Below, piece after piece: positions 22,733 through 34,267 of a stretch of DNA of 64,000 nucleotides (position 1 is the first letter of the stretch; every line of letters begins with the position of its first letter). Origin of the DNA: Euborellia annulipes (taxonomy: Eukaryota; Arthropoda; Insecta; Dermaptera; Anisolabididae). The stretch spans positions 83,482-147,481 of the forward strand of contig JAKCPI010000413.1 of assembly GCA_023213315.1 (NCBI GenBank), read 5' to 3'. The notes beneath the pieces are model-generated. The model was not told the origin of the DNA. It ran no database searches and saw nothing but the letters and a program-made list of their open reading frames with translations. The translations under genes were made by a program, and so were the position numbers.

Positions 22733-23409
22733 GAAAAATCTGGTGTGACTGTCGCACAGCACACAACTTTCTCTTACCTTCGGTAATCGAAAGTTGTGTT
22801 CTGTGCTTGTCACACCAGATTTTTCGTGTCGACATATATTTAGTTTCCGCCGATATATTAAAATTCAAGATGTAAAATTTATAAGTATGGGAAAATATTT
22901 ATATTTTGTTGCCATGGCAACCATTTCTCCTATCTTTTCTATGAAGCACAAGAGTAAAGTGTACTTCAAACAAGTTTGAGGGCAAAACGAGAATATACAT
23001 TTGAAAGAGCATCTAAAAAATAATTGATTTTTGAATTTTAATCAAAATCGTTAGAGCGAATTTTGAGAAAATTGAAAAAAACTGAAAAAGTACATCAGTA
23101 AAGTACTAGTACCCTTTGGCCGATTTTGATTAAAAGCTTATTTTTCCGGTCCCGGGGGCTGCCTAACTTAAATATAAAATTTCAACTTCCTAGCTCAATT
23201 CCTTCATGCTTAAAATTGAACACACACACACACACAGACACACAGACAGACAGACAGACAGACCATGTCGCGAAAATCACTTTTTTGGATTCAGGGGACC
23301 TCAAAACGTAAAGATCCATCAAAATCTCGACATCGAATTTTTGACATGAAACCAATACTTTCTCTCTATATATATATTACATATATACATAGGTAAGAGA
23401 AAGTAAAAA
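22733..23409 (-). mobile_element. family A, full length
   Basis: Both hairpins are intact. It forms an inverted pair with 23668-24352. Confidence 0.85.
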
Positions 23410-23610
23410 GTACTTAAGTAAAGTAATAGTACTCTTTGGCCGATTTTGTTTAAAAGCTTCGTGTCACGTGTCATGGGGGTGTCTAACTTAAATATAAAAT
23501 TTCAACCTTCTAGCACTGTTCGTTTATGAGATATTTCGTTCACAAACATCCATAAAAATGACATAACACAGAGAGACCATTTTTTGGACACAGGAGACCT
23601 CAAAATTGAC
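23410..23610 (-). mobile_element. family A internal fragment
   Basis: It starts within the AGTAATAGTACTCTTTGGCC region and ends near ACATGAGTCCAATACC. Confidence 0.6.
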
Positions 23611-23667
23611 ATGAGTCCAATACCAATATTCAACATTATAAATTATAGAATATATTATTCACATTAT

Positions 23668-24352
23668 TACCTTCTCTTACCTCTATATATATGTTAATAT
23701 ATATAGAGAGAAAGTATTGGTTTCATGTCAAAAATTCGATGTCGAGATTTTGATGGATCTTTACGTTTTGAGGTCCCCTGTATCCAAAAAAGTGGTTTTC
23801 GCGACATGGTCTGTCTGTCTGTGTGTCTGTGTGTCTGTGTGTGTGTCTGTGTGTGTGTGTGTGTGTGTGTTCAATTTTAAGCATGAAGGAATTGAGCTAG
23901 GAGGCTGAAATTTTATATTTAAGTTAAACACCCCCGGGACCGGAAAAATAAGCTTTTAATCAAAATCGGCCAAAGAGTACTAGTACTTTACTGATGTACT
24001 TTTTCAGTTTTTTTCGATTTTCTCAAAATTCGCTCTAACGATTTTGATTAAAATTCAAAAATCAATTATTTTTTAGATGCTCTTTCAAATGTATATTCTC
24101 GTTTTGCTCTCAAAATTGTTTGAAGCACACTTTACTCTTGTGCTTCATAGGGAAGATAGGAGAAATGGTTGCCATGGTAACAAAATATAAATATTTTCCC
24201 ATGTTTATAAATTTGACATCTTTAATTCTAATATATTGGCGGAAACTAAATTTTTGTCGACACAAAAAATCTGGTGTGACAAGCACAGAACACAACTTTC
24301 GATTACCGAAGGTAAGAGAAAGTTGTGTGCTGTGCGACAGTCACACCAGATT
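23668..24352 (+). mobile_element. family A, full length
   Basis: The 5' AT hairpin, a long GT/GTCT microsatellite (23812-23870), core and 3' hairpin are intact. Confidence 0.85.
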
Positions 24353-25004
24353 TTTTTTGAAATTCAAGCTAGGAAATAAAAAATGCAATCTCATTGTGAA
24401 ATTAAATATTTAAATGTTATTCAATTAGCGTTATTTTTGTTCCATCGCCTGTAAATTATCGAGTAATTTCCACTTATCCATAAAGATGACATAACGAGCC
24501 CAATTAATAAAAGCTAAATGGCAATCTGTTGAGAGGAAGACGTGAAATGCAGGAATTTAACACAATCCAAGCTTAAATATGATTGATGGTTAAAACATTG
24601 AACAATATATGGATAATGACAAAATAATAGTCTCGTGGAGAATAAGCAAGTGAATATCATCTAAAAATAAATAGATGGATGGAAATACACGTTTTGAGGC
24701 TCTTTTTTTTGCTTGCGGCTTAGCCAGTCCACTGTATACAATACTTTATAAAAAATACATACTTTACAAAACATGGAGTATATAAAAAGCCTCTTTACAA
24801 AAAATACCTTATATAAAAACAGTTATCAAAAATACATTATACCAACAACATTTTACAACAAAAACGCTTATAAACCATAAATGTAGTAAAAACAACATAA
24901 ATTAAAATAATACATTTTAAGAAAAATTAGTCGAAAATAACATGTTCAACATTGTTCTAAATTCTGTTGTTTTAGAGTACTATTTGAGCTGCAATGATGA
25001 ATTT
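24353..25004. other. intergenic with loose TACAAAAAATAC repeats
   Basis: Between 24735 and 24910, variants of TTTACAAAAAATACCTTATA recur at irregular 25-35 bp spacing. No gene. Confidence 0.45.
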
Positions 25005-25235
25005 ATTCAGATTTTCAAGTTCATGAGGATTTGGAGATCTTAGAAAGTTGGCTCTCGGAAATTGGGATAGATTTGTATTCCATCTATTCTGCGGGTACTC
25101 TCATGGATGGGACATTCACATATTTGGTGGAATGGTGTAACCAGAGTATTGGAGCAGTCGCAGAAGGGCGATAGAACATAGCAAGATGAGCTGGTGATCT
25201 GGTGTGGTTTATGATTGTCGCTATTGATCTCGGGA
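25005..25235 (-). pseudogene. probable LINE C-terminal cysteine-motif remnant
   Basis: The minus strand reads HQITSSSCYVLSPFCDCSNT, then LVTPFHQICECPIHESTRRI. The CxC...H..CxCP arrangement resembles the C-terminal zinc-binding segment of jockey/R1-type LINE ORF2 proteins. It is open over about 60 codons and ends at a stop near 25077. No RT domain is adjacent. Confidence 0.4.
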
Positions 25236-25562
25236 GGTCCTTATGTCAGATGAACATGTATGATTTATTTTTGCCTGTTATGAATTTAATGCCCTTTGAG
25301 ATAAAAAAAGTGTGCCTGTCTGTCTAGGTGTTCAAAACAAAATAATCTACGAGGTCGAAATTGTATATCTAACAAGGGGACGGCCAAGTGAGTATATCAC
25401 GGATTCGTTTGAAAAAAATTGAGGTGATACTTTGAGCCAAAAAAATTTTCACGTGTTTCGGCGTTATACTCCATAGAGCCCTGATTGGCCAAAAAAAAAT
25501 AAATAAATACCGAAACAATTTTCGCGCTTTCAAGTAGTTTCTGTTTGAAACATTACGTAACA

Positions 25563-25634
25563 GTCAGCTGTGGCTAGGCTGGTAGCGTAGCCGACTGGTA
25601 AGTATATGGTCCCGGGTTCAAACGACGGAGTAAG
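25563..25634 (+). other. tRNA-like unit with box A and box B
   Basis: TGGCTAGGCTGGTAGCG (box A-like) and GGTTCAAAC (box B-like) are 44 bases apart, as in tRNA genes. A T-rich tail follows at 25640. Acceptor pairing is weak; a SINE or tRNA pseudogene is more likely than a functional tRNA. Confidence 0.45.
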
Positions 25635-25925
25635 CAATTTTTTTTTTTTTTTAATCTTTTTATGTTATTGTAACAAACAATATATTTAAAACTGTTTCAT
25701 ATTTTTTTTTTCATATTTTATTATTTTTTTTTAGTAATTAAATTTTAAAATTTTGTTAAAATTGTTTTTCGAGTTTATTTATTACCTTAAAATTAAAATT
25801 TAATTTAAATTCATGAAGAAAATATCATTTATTACAGTATTTAAATATATGAAGAAATAAAGAAGGCATAAAATAATCCATTAATTAAATAAATACGTGA
25901 TATTAATAAAAAATTTATTTGCTTA

Positions 25926-25951
25926 TCTATACTATTATATAAAAGACAATC

Positions 25952-25992
<41 letters not shown>

Positions 25993-26304
25993 AACGCATA
26001 GACTCCGAAACTACTGGACCGATTTTCATGGAGTTTTTTTTTAATGGGTAGGGAATTTTCCGGGGGTGGTTTTAGGCTATCATTATATCGAATTAGGGGT
26101 AGGGAACCCCCCCCTTTTTGGGGGTTATCAATTACCCCATAGCAAAGCATTGGAAAACAGGATCTAACTCGCTTTACGGAAAATATATTTATCAAATCTT
26201 TAAAATGAAAAATAAAAACTCTTCCTCCCCTAAGAATTCGACATTTGAAAAGATTTTTCCGCTCTGCGCCCCCACCCCCCACCCCTATAATTATTATTTT
26301 TTTT
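25926..26304 (+). mobile_element. Helitron-like 5' end with (GTCT)n microsatellite
   Basis: TCTATACTATTATATAAAAG followed by eight GTCT units and ACGCATAGACTCCGAAACTA resembles the 5' part of non-autonomous Helitrons common in arthropods (family knowledge). No CTAG 3' end was found. The tandem array at 26305 follows directly, so array and element may be one unit. Confidence 0.5.
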
Positions 26305-26955
26305 ATTTTTCATTCGATTTTAATAAAATTTAAAATGTGGCTTTCTTAGGGTGTAAATAATTGAAAAATGGTATTTTAGACTTCAGAAAGTCCAATCATC
26401 ATATTTTTCATTCGATTTTAATAAAATTTAAAATGTGGCTTTCTTAGGGTGTAAATAATTGAAAAATGGTATTTTAGACCTCAGAAAGTCCAATCACCCC
26501 CTGACCCCCCCCTGAAATTTATTTTTCATTCGATTTTAATAAAATTTAAAATGTGGCTTTCTTAGGGTGTAAATAATCGAAAAATGGTATTTTAGACCTC
26601 AGAAAGTCCAATCACCCCCCTGCCCCCCCCTAAAATTTATTTTTCATTCGATTTTAATAAAATTTAAAATGTGGCTTTCTTAGGGTGTAAATAATCGAAA
26701 AATGGTATTTTAGACCTCAGAAAGTCCAATCACCCCCCTGCCCCCTCTAAAATTTATTTTTCATTCGATTTTAATAAAATTTAAAATGTGGCTTTCTTAG
26801 GGTGTAAATAATTGAAAAATGGTATTTTAGACTTCAGAAAGTTCAATCACCCCCCCTGACCCCCCCCTGAAATTTATTTTTCATTCGATTTTAATAAAAT
26901 TTAAAATGTGGCTTTCTTAGGGTGTAAATAATCAAAAAATGGTATTTTAGACCTT
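26305..26955. repeat. six-copy tandem repeat, unit about 118 bp
   Basis: CATTCGATTTTAATAAAAT recurs at 26311, 26409, 26527, 26645, 26762 and 26882. Each unit has a conserved AT-rich core of about 76 bp, ending near GGTATTTTAGAC. A linker with CAGAAAGTCCAATCA and a C-tract separates the cores (shorter in the first unit, cut off in the last). Confidence 0.95.
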
Positions 26956-27471
26956 TTTTTTCAAAAACCATTACACTAAAAAAAATTTAATTCCATAACA
27001 AAACAAATGTTATTTACATTTTCCACACCTGAGGTTAAAAAAAAAAAAAACGAAATTGCAAACCCAAGAGACGTTCGACGGTCATGTTTGATTAAATTAA
27101 ACCTGCGAGGAATTTGTTCTGTTTGCGACGAATATGGTGCTAATTCCCGGCAAAGAGGCTGCGTCGCTTGGTTGAACCTCCCACTTGGTTATCGAACCGT
27201 GCGGACGGGGATATCCCCCCCTCCCCCCCCCCCTCCCCCTCCTCTCGAACTATCTTCTTCTAGGCTAGCCTGTAATTTTGTCAATTTTTCATTTTGATCA
27301 AGTCGAAATTTGATTGGATTACCCTTTGCCGCATCCCCCCCCCTGCTTGCTTGACTGACGTCAGTCGCGGACTTTCGTTCTCACTCTTTATTCGTTTGGA
27401 TTTAGAAAAACAATCCATTTCATTTAATACATGAAAATAAAACAGTTCTATGTATTTTAATCAATTCTAAA
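26956..27471. other. intergenic, moderate GC, unexplained open frame
   Basis: A 96-codon forward frame (27007-27297) runs into a C-tract and polyproline. It has no splice or start support, and I do not call it a gene. TGACGTCA lies at 27356-27363. Confidence 0.4.
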
Positions 27472-27696
27472 ATAATCTGGAGTGACTGGTCGCACAGCAC
27501 GTAGACGGATTTTGTTCAAAAGCTCTTTTTCATGTCTCAGCAGGGTATCTAACTTAAATATAAAATTTCAGCCTGTTAGCTTAATTTCTTCATACTTTAA
27601 ATTAAACATAGAGTCACCTTTTGGACTCAGGGGACCTTAAATTATGTATCAAAATTTCGACATGAATCCAATATTAACATATAGGTAAGAGAAAGT
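27472..27696 (-). mobile_element. family A, internally deleted
   Basis: The first hairpin arm joins directly to the GATTTTGTTCAAAAGCTC core, and the copy ends at GGTAAGAGAAAGT. Confidence 0.6.
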
Positions 27697-27774
27697 GGTT
27701 TATTTTAGTTGCTACTCTAATACAAAGGGGAATCTAGCGCTCAAAACTCATGAAGATGATGAATTGCGGAGTCA

Positions 27775-28252
27775 ATAGACAACTGTGCTCCTGGTTTTAG
27801 AGCTATTTGAGGGATAGAATTAACACCATTAAGTGCAATAACAGCATATCAAATAGCTTTTATGTGAATAGCTCAGGTGTGCCTCAGGGTAGCACCCTTG
27901 GACCTTTATGTTTTTTAATATTTATAAAATCTTCTGATTCATTGTTATACGCAGTTCATCTGAAGATTTTCAAAGTGGTAAATAACGAATGGCTTCAGGA
28001 GAATATACATTCAATTTCGGTCTGGTGTACGAAGAATGGCCTCAAAATTAATGAAAATAAAACTAAAATGATTTCTTACTTGAGGAAGAAAAAAAAAACA
28101 CGAGATTTCCTTACAGTTTAAATTGTGTTAGTATAAATAACATGAACAGATGTGATTAAGGATCTCGGAGTCTACTTTGATGAGAAATTGACATTCAAGC
28201 ATCACGTTGAGAGCACTGCCTTGGCATGCAGCCGTGTATTGGGTGTAATATC
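27775..28252 (+). pseudogene. jockey/CR1-type LINE reverse transcriptase remnant
   Basis: The decayed RT reads CSWF-stop-SYLRDRINTIK, then the motif SGVPQGSTLGPLCFLIF, which is diagnostic for non-LTR retrotransposon RT. The catalytic YADD is replaced by YAVH in LLYAVHLKIFK after a deletion. WC..NGLKINENKTKMIS follows, then a frameshift into DLGVYFDEKLTFKHHVES, the usual post-thumb segment. The in-frame stop, frameshift and lost aspartates make it non-functional. Only about the C-terminal half of an RT domain remains. It is abutted by family A fragments (27472-27696 and 28240-28408). Confidence 0.8.
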
Positions 28253-28408
28253 AAATTTCAATTTCCCAGCTCCTCCACACAGAGCATTTTGTGGGACCCA
28301 CTTTTTAGGACTCAGGTGACCTCAAAATATCAAAATTTTTGACATGAATCCAATACTTTCTCTCTCTATATATATATATTTTACATATATATAGGTAAGA
28401 GAAACTAA
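28240..28408 (-). mobile_element. family A 5' fragment
   Basis: AATATCAAATTTCAATTTCC to ATAGGTAAGAGAAACTAAAA follows the LINE RT relic directly. Confidence 0.55.
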
Positions 28409-29042
28409 AATTTCTTTATATATGAATGATGAATTATCCGAAAACTGATTTATTTTAAAAAGTTGAGTACTCAAGATTTCAAACGTTTAAAATAATTGAA
28501 AAATAACTCCGAGGGTGGCGCTTATTAGGATGCACAGAACGCTCTCTCTCTCAGGCTGTCAGGCCCGACTAATTGGCTTATCTCACGTGACGTCACGGCT
28601 CTAAATTGAAAAAATAAATATTATACTTTCTATTACACATTCATACATGTTTTATGTATAATAAATAGAGAGAGAGAAAACATATGTTGGAATTAATTAA
28701 ACGCGCTTGCCTTTCGATTGATGAGTTTGTATAACTATAATAGTTATAATGGATGTTACAGAGACGTACATGATCCTAATAATAAAACGCAGAGAGGAAA
28801 AAAAAAAAAATTAAACATTTGACACTAAAATTTAAAGAAGAAATTAATTCAAAGGGGAGTCTAAAAAAAAGTGTTAAGATAGATGGGTGAATTTCTTTTA
28901 ATTATTTTAAGCAAACTTCGCGCGTCTGTTAATTAAATTGCTTAGAATAATTTAAAGAAATAAATTTCGCTCTTTCCCTTTAGCGTTGCAATAGTGAAAA
29001 TATTCATCTTCTTAGCTTACGTCAGCAAAAAGAGATGCTTTC
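28409..29042. other. intergenic, no gene seen
   Basis: Contains TGACGTCA at 28588-28595 and (GA)n runs. No coding signal. Confidence 0.45.
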
Positions 29043-29295
29043 CTTACCTATATATAGAAAGTATTGGAAGTATGTCAAAATTTTGTTGTCGAGATTTTGA
29101 TGTTTGAGTCCAAAAAAAATGGGTCCCACAAAATAGTCTCAAAATAAACCATGGAGCTACAAAGTTGAAATTTTATATTTAAGTTAGGCGCCCTCCTGAG
29201 GCGTGAAAATAAGATTTTGATCAAAATCGGCCACAAATTACCAGTACTTTTTCTGATATTTTCGATTTTCTCAAAATTTGCCTCAACGATTTTGA
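29043..29295 (+). mobile_element. family A 5' fragment
   Basis: The shortened AT hairpin and core run to CGATTTTGAT, then give way to the TTAGG-containing segment. Confidence 0.6.
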
Positions 29296-29395
29296 TCAAG
29301 TTAAGTTAGGTTAGGTTGAAGTGGCAGTTCCCAGAGAGGCAACACAATTAGGCTAACTAGGCCCTTTGTGATACCACGGTGGGGAAATTCATAAA
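29296..29395 (+). repeat. TTAGG-bearing dispersed repeat fragment
   Basis: TTAAGTTAGGTTAGGTTGAA followed by GTGGCAGTTCCCAGAG and TGTGATACCACGGTGG resembles a dispersed repeat I remember from insect genomes. The recall is unverified. The two TTAGG units do not make a telomere. Confidence 0.4.
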
Positions 29396-29702
29396 TAAGT
29401 TATTATTTATTTATTTATAAAGTTCAATGCTCTGAGGAAATTTTCCTCTTAGAGCAAAACAAAAAATAAATACAATGTACTGACGTATTTTGTTTTACAA
29501 TAATAGATACATATATTAATAAAAAAAAAATAAGAAAAATAAAAAAATAGAAGTGAAGTAAAAAAAAAAAACAAAAGAAAGAATAAACAAAAAAAAAATA
29601 AAATAAAATAAATACAATAAATAAGTTTATTACAATAAAAAAAAAAAAAAATATACAAGCAAAATTGCTCAAATCTCCTAGCTACCAAAAAGCTATCTGA
29701 AG
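29396..29702. other. A-rich low-complexity stretch
   Basis: Runs of A with TAAATAAA motifs; the minus strand gives a Phe-rich frame without gene character. Confidence 0.6.
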
Positions 29703-29956
29703 CCAGGGCGGATACAACGGGGGGGGGGGGGGGTAAAGGAGGTAATTACCCCCCTGAGATTTGAAAAAAAAAATGTATTTTTAATGTAAAATTTTAAAAA
29801 TTATTACTTAAATATTTGATTTGTATTTATATTCTGGCAAACAAGTTCAGAATGCGCCTTTAAATTACCGAAATTAAGAAAAAAATGTGTGCTGTGCGAC
29901 CAGTCACTCCAGATTACCCCCCCCCCCCGAGAAACACCTCTGGATCCGCCACTGCT
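29703..29956 (-). mobile_element. family B MITE
   Basis: CAGGGCGGATACAACGG at the left, TAATTACCCCC, the ATTTTTAATGTAAAATTTTA block, the degenerate hairpin arm AGTCACTCCAGATTACCCC and the right end GGATCCGCCACTG. The flanks ATCTGAAG/CTCTGAGG are only partly similar. Confidence 0.75.
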
Positions 29957-30129
29957 CTGAGGTGGAGTTAGTTGGAGAAGCTCGAACGTACAGTGGTAGA
30001 GAGTTCGCACCCATGACCAAAAATGATTTGGCAAAAACTAACGACCTATGCGCTGAAATATGTATATGACCACTATCAGTCCTCAGTGGCCGACCACAAA
30101 CATTTACTCTAAGCCTGAATCTTCTGTAA

Positions 30130-30385
30130 AGATATTCAGGATGACCTTCCTTAAAATGTATATATTCCCATTTTGCCTTCAAAATTGTTTGAAGCTCACT
30201 TTCCTCTTTGTACTTCATAGGAAAGATGGCTATGATGGTAACATTTTTCTATTTGTTACTATTTACATCTTAAATTTTAATGTACCGTACTGCGGGAAGC
30301 TAAATATGTCAACCCAAAAATCTTGTATGACAAGCAAAGAATACAACTGTGTGAAGGAAAGATAAAGTTGTATTCTATGTTGTTA
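30130..30385 (+). mobile_element. family A 3' end
   Basis: It runs from CTTCCTTAAAATGTATATAT to a decayed hairpin. It is followed by an orphan Helitron-type 3' end (GGCGGGCTTCGCGGCTAG, CTAG 30410-30413). Confidence 0.55.
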
Positions 30386-30413
30386 GATCCATCTAGGCGG
30401 GCTTCGCGGCTAG

Positions 30414-31074
30414 TCCATTAAATAATTCTCTGTTTACTGTATATAGAACAAGATACTCATATCTGACCGAAACGTAATCCCTGGCTTGAGTTAAATAAAA
30501 AAAAAAATAATCTTTTATCCACGGACTTCATTTTGAAATTCACCGATAATAGGAAATATTCAAAAGCCTCGGACAGATTTGAGAGATTTATTTGCAGGTA
30601 TAAAAAATCATATTAAAATTTTTTCTTTCATTCTACAAGCAAAAAACGTGATCGATTAATCCTTTGTTAATAAAAACAAGAAAAATTCAAATTATCAGAA
30701 ATGTCAAAGAAAAAAATAATCTAGTATTAAAATGTATAAAGTTACAGGGATGAAAGAAAAAAAAAAACGAAATTGAGAATTAAGGGTGGAAACAAAATGA
30801 GTTGAGCAAAAGAAGAAAACAAAAGAGAGAGAGAGAGAGAAAAAGGATGAATTAAGCTCCCGCCCTGTATATATTAGAATTTATTTAGGCAACAAACAAG
30901 AACGAAGCCACCACAGCTCTAAAAAGGCCTGCCAACCAAACGAACGAGGGATGATAAACAAAAAAACAAAAAAAACCCCGCAGGATAATTTGGAACAAAA
31001 GTCAGATGAAGGGAATCAATGTTCTGAGTCGACGAATTAAACTCTATAGAGAGGAAAAGACAATAAGATTTTTA
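30414..31074. other. intergenic, no gene seen
   Basis: AT-rich with a (GA)n run at 30824-30840. No repeat family recognised. Confidence 0.45.
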
Positions 31075-31310
31075 TTTTCTCTTAATATATGTATATAAAG
31101 AGAAAGTATTGGACTCATGTCAAAAATTCGATGTCGAGATTTTGAGTCCAAAAAATGGTCTGTTTGTGAACGAAATATCTCAGGGACGAAAAGAGATTGA
31201 AGATATATTTAAGTTAGGTATTCCCCTGACACGTAACACAGTGTAACTTTTAAACAAAATCGGCTAAAGAGTGCTAATACCTTTTTTCTATTTTCAAAAG
31301 GTTCATAGAG
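31075..31310 (+). mobile_element. family A 5' fragment
   Basis: TTTTCTCTTAATATATGTAT and GGACTCATGTCAAAAATTCG; it ends after the AGAGTGCTAATACC region. Confidence 0.6.
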
Positions 31311-31445
31311 ACGAGAAAAACATTCAGATATAAAATATGATTAAAATTTTAATTTGGATTCGGCTTAGTTACAGTTACGTTGTCAGGCAACACATAGTTA
31401 ATTTTTTTTCTATATGTTTATTTTTATAATACAGTATTTTATTAT

Positions 31446-31803
31446 TAGTAGCCGAGGCGGCTGGCTCAGGCCCGCTTGAGGCTGTCCCTTAATTATGTAA
31501 AGAAAATTGAAGAATTATAGCTATTCCAGTCCAGTGCCTGTTTGAGAATTTGTTTACATTCATAGAATGCATAAATGCAAAGAATACATAAATATTTCTC
31601 CATACATTTCATATGGGAGAAATCGTAACTTTAGGAATTTATATAGTAATTATCGGGATGAAAATAATTTTCCTGTAATCCCCAGAAGGTCCTTTTTAAG
31701 CATAAAAATTTTCGTTTCGAAATTCCAACGAAAAGTCACCCAAAAAGAGAGTGACAGGCAGACGTACGGACGGACATTAGCGAATTATATATTAATAAAT
31801 AGA
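31446..31803 (-). mobile_element. Helitron-like element (family H)
   Basis: A GC-rich 3' tail (GTAGCCGAGGCGGCTGGCTC), the conserved body and the GACGTACGGACGGACATTAG block are present. The 5' TCTATTTATTAATAT end is on the minus strand at 31803. Confidence 0.65.
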
Positions 31804-31965
31804 TTTTACTCTAACATTCCTTTTTATTACCGCGGATGGTTTTTTTTTTTATCTTCTTCAAAAAAAAAAAATATGAAATTATTTTTTTAATAATAAATAA
31901 AACAAAAAAAAAATTTTCTCATACATACATATATATTATTATATAATACAATACACTACAATATA

Positions 31966-31998
<33 letters not shown>

Positions 31999-32101
31999 AA
32001 AAAAAAATCTTTTATTTTATTTTTTCTCCCCAAAAAATTTTTTTATATTTTATTTACAAATTTTTTTATTTTTGGATTTCAAGTTTTGGTGTGTGATGGA
32101 T

Positions 32102-32141
<40 letters not shown>

Positions 32142-32174
32142 TGGAAAAATTAAAAAAGTGGGGGGAAAAAGAAA
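31804..32174. repeat. poly-A/poly-T tracts with a T22-A18 snapback
   Basis: A-tract at about 31970-31996 and T-tract followed directly by A-tract at 32101-32140, a perfect T/A foldback. Unstable in cloning and prone to assembly error. Confidence 0.8.
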
Positions 32175-32582
32175 AGTCTACGATGTAGAAATTTTAGATT
32201 TAAGTTACACACCCCCCTGAAGAGTGAATATAAACTTTTGAACAAAATCATTCAAAAAGTACTAGTACTTTACTGATGCACTTTTTCAGTTTTTCTCGAT
32301 TTTCTCAAAATTCGTTGCAACAATTTTAATTAAAATTGATAAATCAATTATTTTTTAAATGCTCTTTAAAATGTATATTCTCATTTTGCATTCAAAATTG
32401 TTTGAAGCACACTTTACTCTTGGACTTAATAAGAAAGGAGTCAATGGTAAAAAATAAAATAAATATTTTTTCATGTTTATAATTGCGGAAATTAAATATA
32501 AATCAACAAAAAAAAATCTGGTGTGACAAGCACAGAACATAAATAAGAGAAAGTTGGGTGCTTAGTCACACCAGATTTTTAT
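32175..32582 (+). mobile_element. family A 3' part
   Basis: From GTCTACGATGTAGAAATTTT through the conserved core to a shortened hairpin (32510-32580). Confidence 0.65.
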
Positions 32583-33264
32583 TATTAAATTTTTTTTAAA
32601 TCTTCATACAATTAAATGAAAATCTCTTTTTCTTTGTGACGTTGAAATAAAAAGAAATCTAATATTCAAAAATTGGTGGAATAATTTTGATAAATGTGCC
32701 TGTAGATTGCGCCCTTTTTGGGCTCCGGGCCAATTCGTCCCCTCCAACGACATTATAAAAACTTAATCAGCTAAAAAAAAAGAGCATTGGTGCCCCTTTT
32801 AAAGAGGCCACTTGTGATTATCTGCTCAAAGTAACACCTCCTTCCCTTTATTAGGGCAATTAAGCCGATTAGGGAGCATATCCATTAAATGGAGATTATT
32901 CAAATGGAAATCATCACAAAAAGAATTATTTCAAGATGAATGTTCCATGACTTGGACTGGAAACAAATAGCACTCGAGGGAATGGGGGAGGGGGGTGGGT
33001 TATTATTTATTTAGCGATTAATTTATTGGCCTTTTAGTCTCCTTGTTGATAAATTATCCACTTACTTAGCTAAAGATATTTATTTAAAAAGTGACATTTA
33101 ATGGAATATCATAATGAAGTTTTGAGTTTCAATTATGATCTTAATAGAAATAGTTTTAATGGTTCTTTTTTTCTTAATCAAACTCAAATATAATGTCCTT
33201 TGAATAGAGGCAATAAGGACAAATTACACTTAATAATCATCATTAATCTACTTGAGCTTGGAAA
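32583..33264. other. intergenic, no gene seen
   Basis: Slightly higher GC at 32700-32760 without an exon-like frame; purine-rich GGGGGAGGGGGGTGGG at 32984-32999. Confidence 0.45.
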
Positions 33265-33638
33265 GAGGATCTAAAAAATAATTGATTTATGAATTTGTCA
33301 AAATCGTTAGAGTGGATTTTGAGAAAATCGAAAAAAACTGAAAAAGTACTTGAGTAAAGTATTAGTACTCTTTGGCTGAATTTGTTCGTGTCTCAAGGGG
33401 TACCTAACTTTAAAATAAAATTCGTAGCTCATTATTTTCATACTTGATTTTGATCACACGCAGGCTGACCATTTTTTGAACTCAGGAGACCTCAAAACTT
33501 ATATTTCCATAAAAATGTAAAAAAAATATATATAGGGTATATTGGCGGAAACTAAATATATGTCGACACACAAATCTGCTGTGACAAGCACAAAACACAA
33601 CTATCAATTACTGAAGGTGTGCGACCAGTCACACCAGT
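33265..33638. repeat. family A fragments, minus then plus
   Basis: 33265-33530 is a minus-strand core; 33537-33638 is a plus-strand 3' hairpin (ATATATGTCGACACAC to AGTCACACCAG). Confidence 0.6.
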
Positions 33639-33894
33639 TTGTTGATTCACTCTCGCTTAATATTGATATAATCTCACTCTCGTATTTTGCTAATGAAAAA
33701 TAACAAAAAATTTATGCATCCATGGGGAAATGCACTAGAGACTTTGTTGCTTATTATAGTTAGTAATAATTTTAAAAGTTCCGTGCGATAAAATCTAATT
33801 TATGTCTGTCTCTGGCTTATAATTAAAAAAATAAAAAAATAAATCACGACATCGATTTCGTTTAATTATTTTAGAAATAATGAGTGCAAAAATA

Positions 33895-34017
33895 CGTATG
33901 GAGTTGGAGAAGCAGGGGGATGTAATGGCATTAAACGTATGGAGTTGGAGAAGCAGGGGGATGTAATGGCATTAAACGTATGGAGTTGGAGAAGCAGGGG
34001 GATGTAAAGGCATTAAA
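33895..34017. repeat. three tandem 41-bp repeats
   Basis: CGTATGGAGTTGGAGAAGCA starts at 33895, 33936 and 33977. The copies are identical apart from one base (AATGG/AAAGG) in the last. Confidence 0.95.
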
Positions 34018-34267
34018 CGTTACAAGATAAATTAAAAGAGATTATTAATGAAATCTCCATTTGATTTTATAATAATAATTAATTCATCATGATTGATTTT
34101 TTTTTCATATTTCATTTAATCTCTACGTCTTGGGGGAAAAGTTTAAGTGAAGTCATAAAATAAATTAATTTCTTATTATTTCACTTTTATAAATGAATAA
34201 TTTAAAATGCGTTGTAAAAGATCGACCTAAATATAAGATTTTGAGGCTTCATTAGCCCAAAAGTGGG

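Noticed and set aside
25563..25634. Functional tRNA gene
   Set aside because: Box A and B are present, but the acceptor and anticodon stems do not pair convincingly; kept only as tRNA-like.
27007..27297. 96-codon forward frame with CSVCDEYG
   Set aside because: No acceptor, donor or homology; ends in polyproline from a C-tract.
29301..29320. Telomeric repeat
   Set aside because: Only two clean TTAGG units inside a dispersed repeat fragment.
29424..29688. Phe-rich minus-strand frames resembling membrane proteins
   Set aside because: Low-complexity A-rich DNA read on the other strand.
33895..34017. Possible CRISPR-like direct repeats
   Set aside because: Three contiguous 41-bp copies without spacers, in a eukaryotic context.
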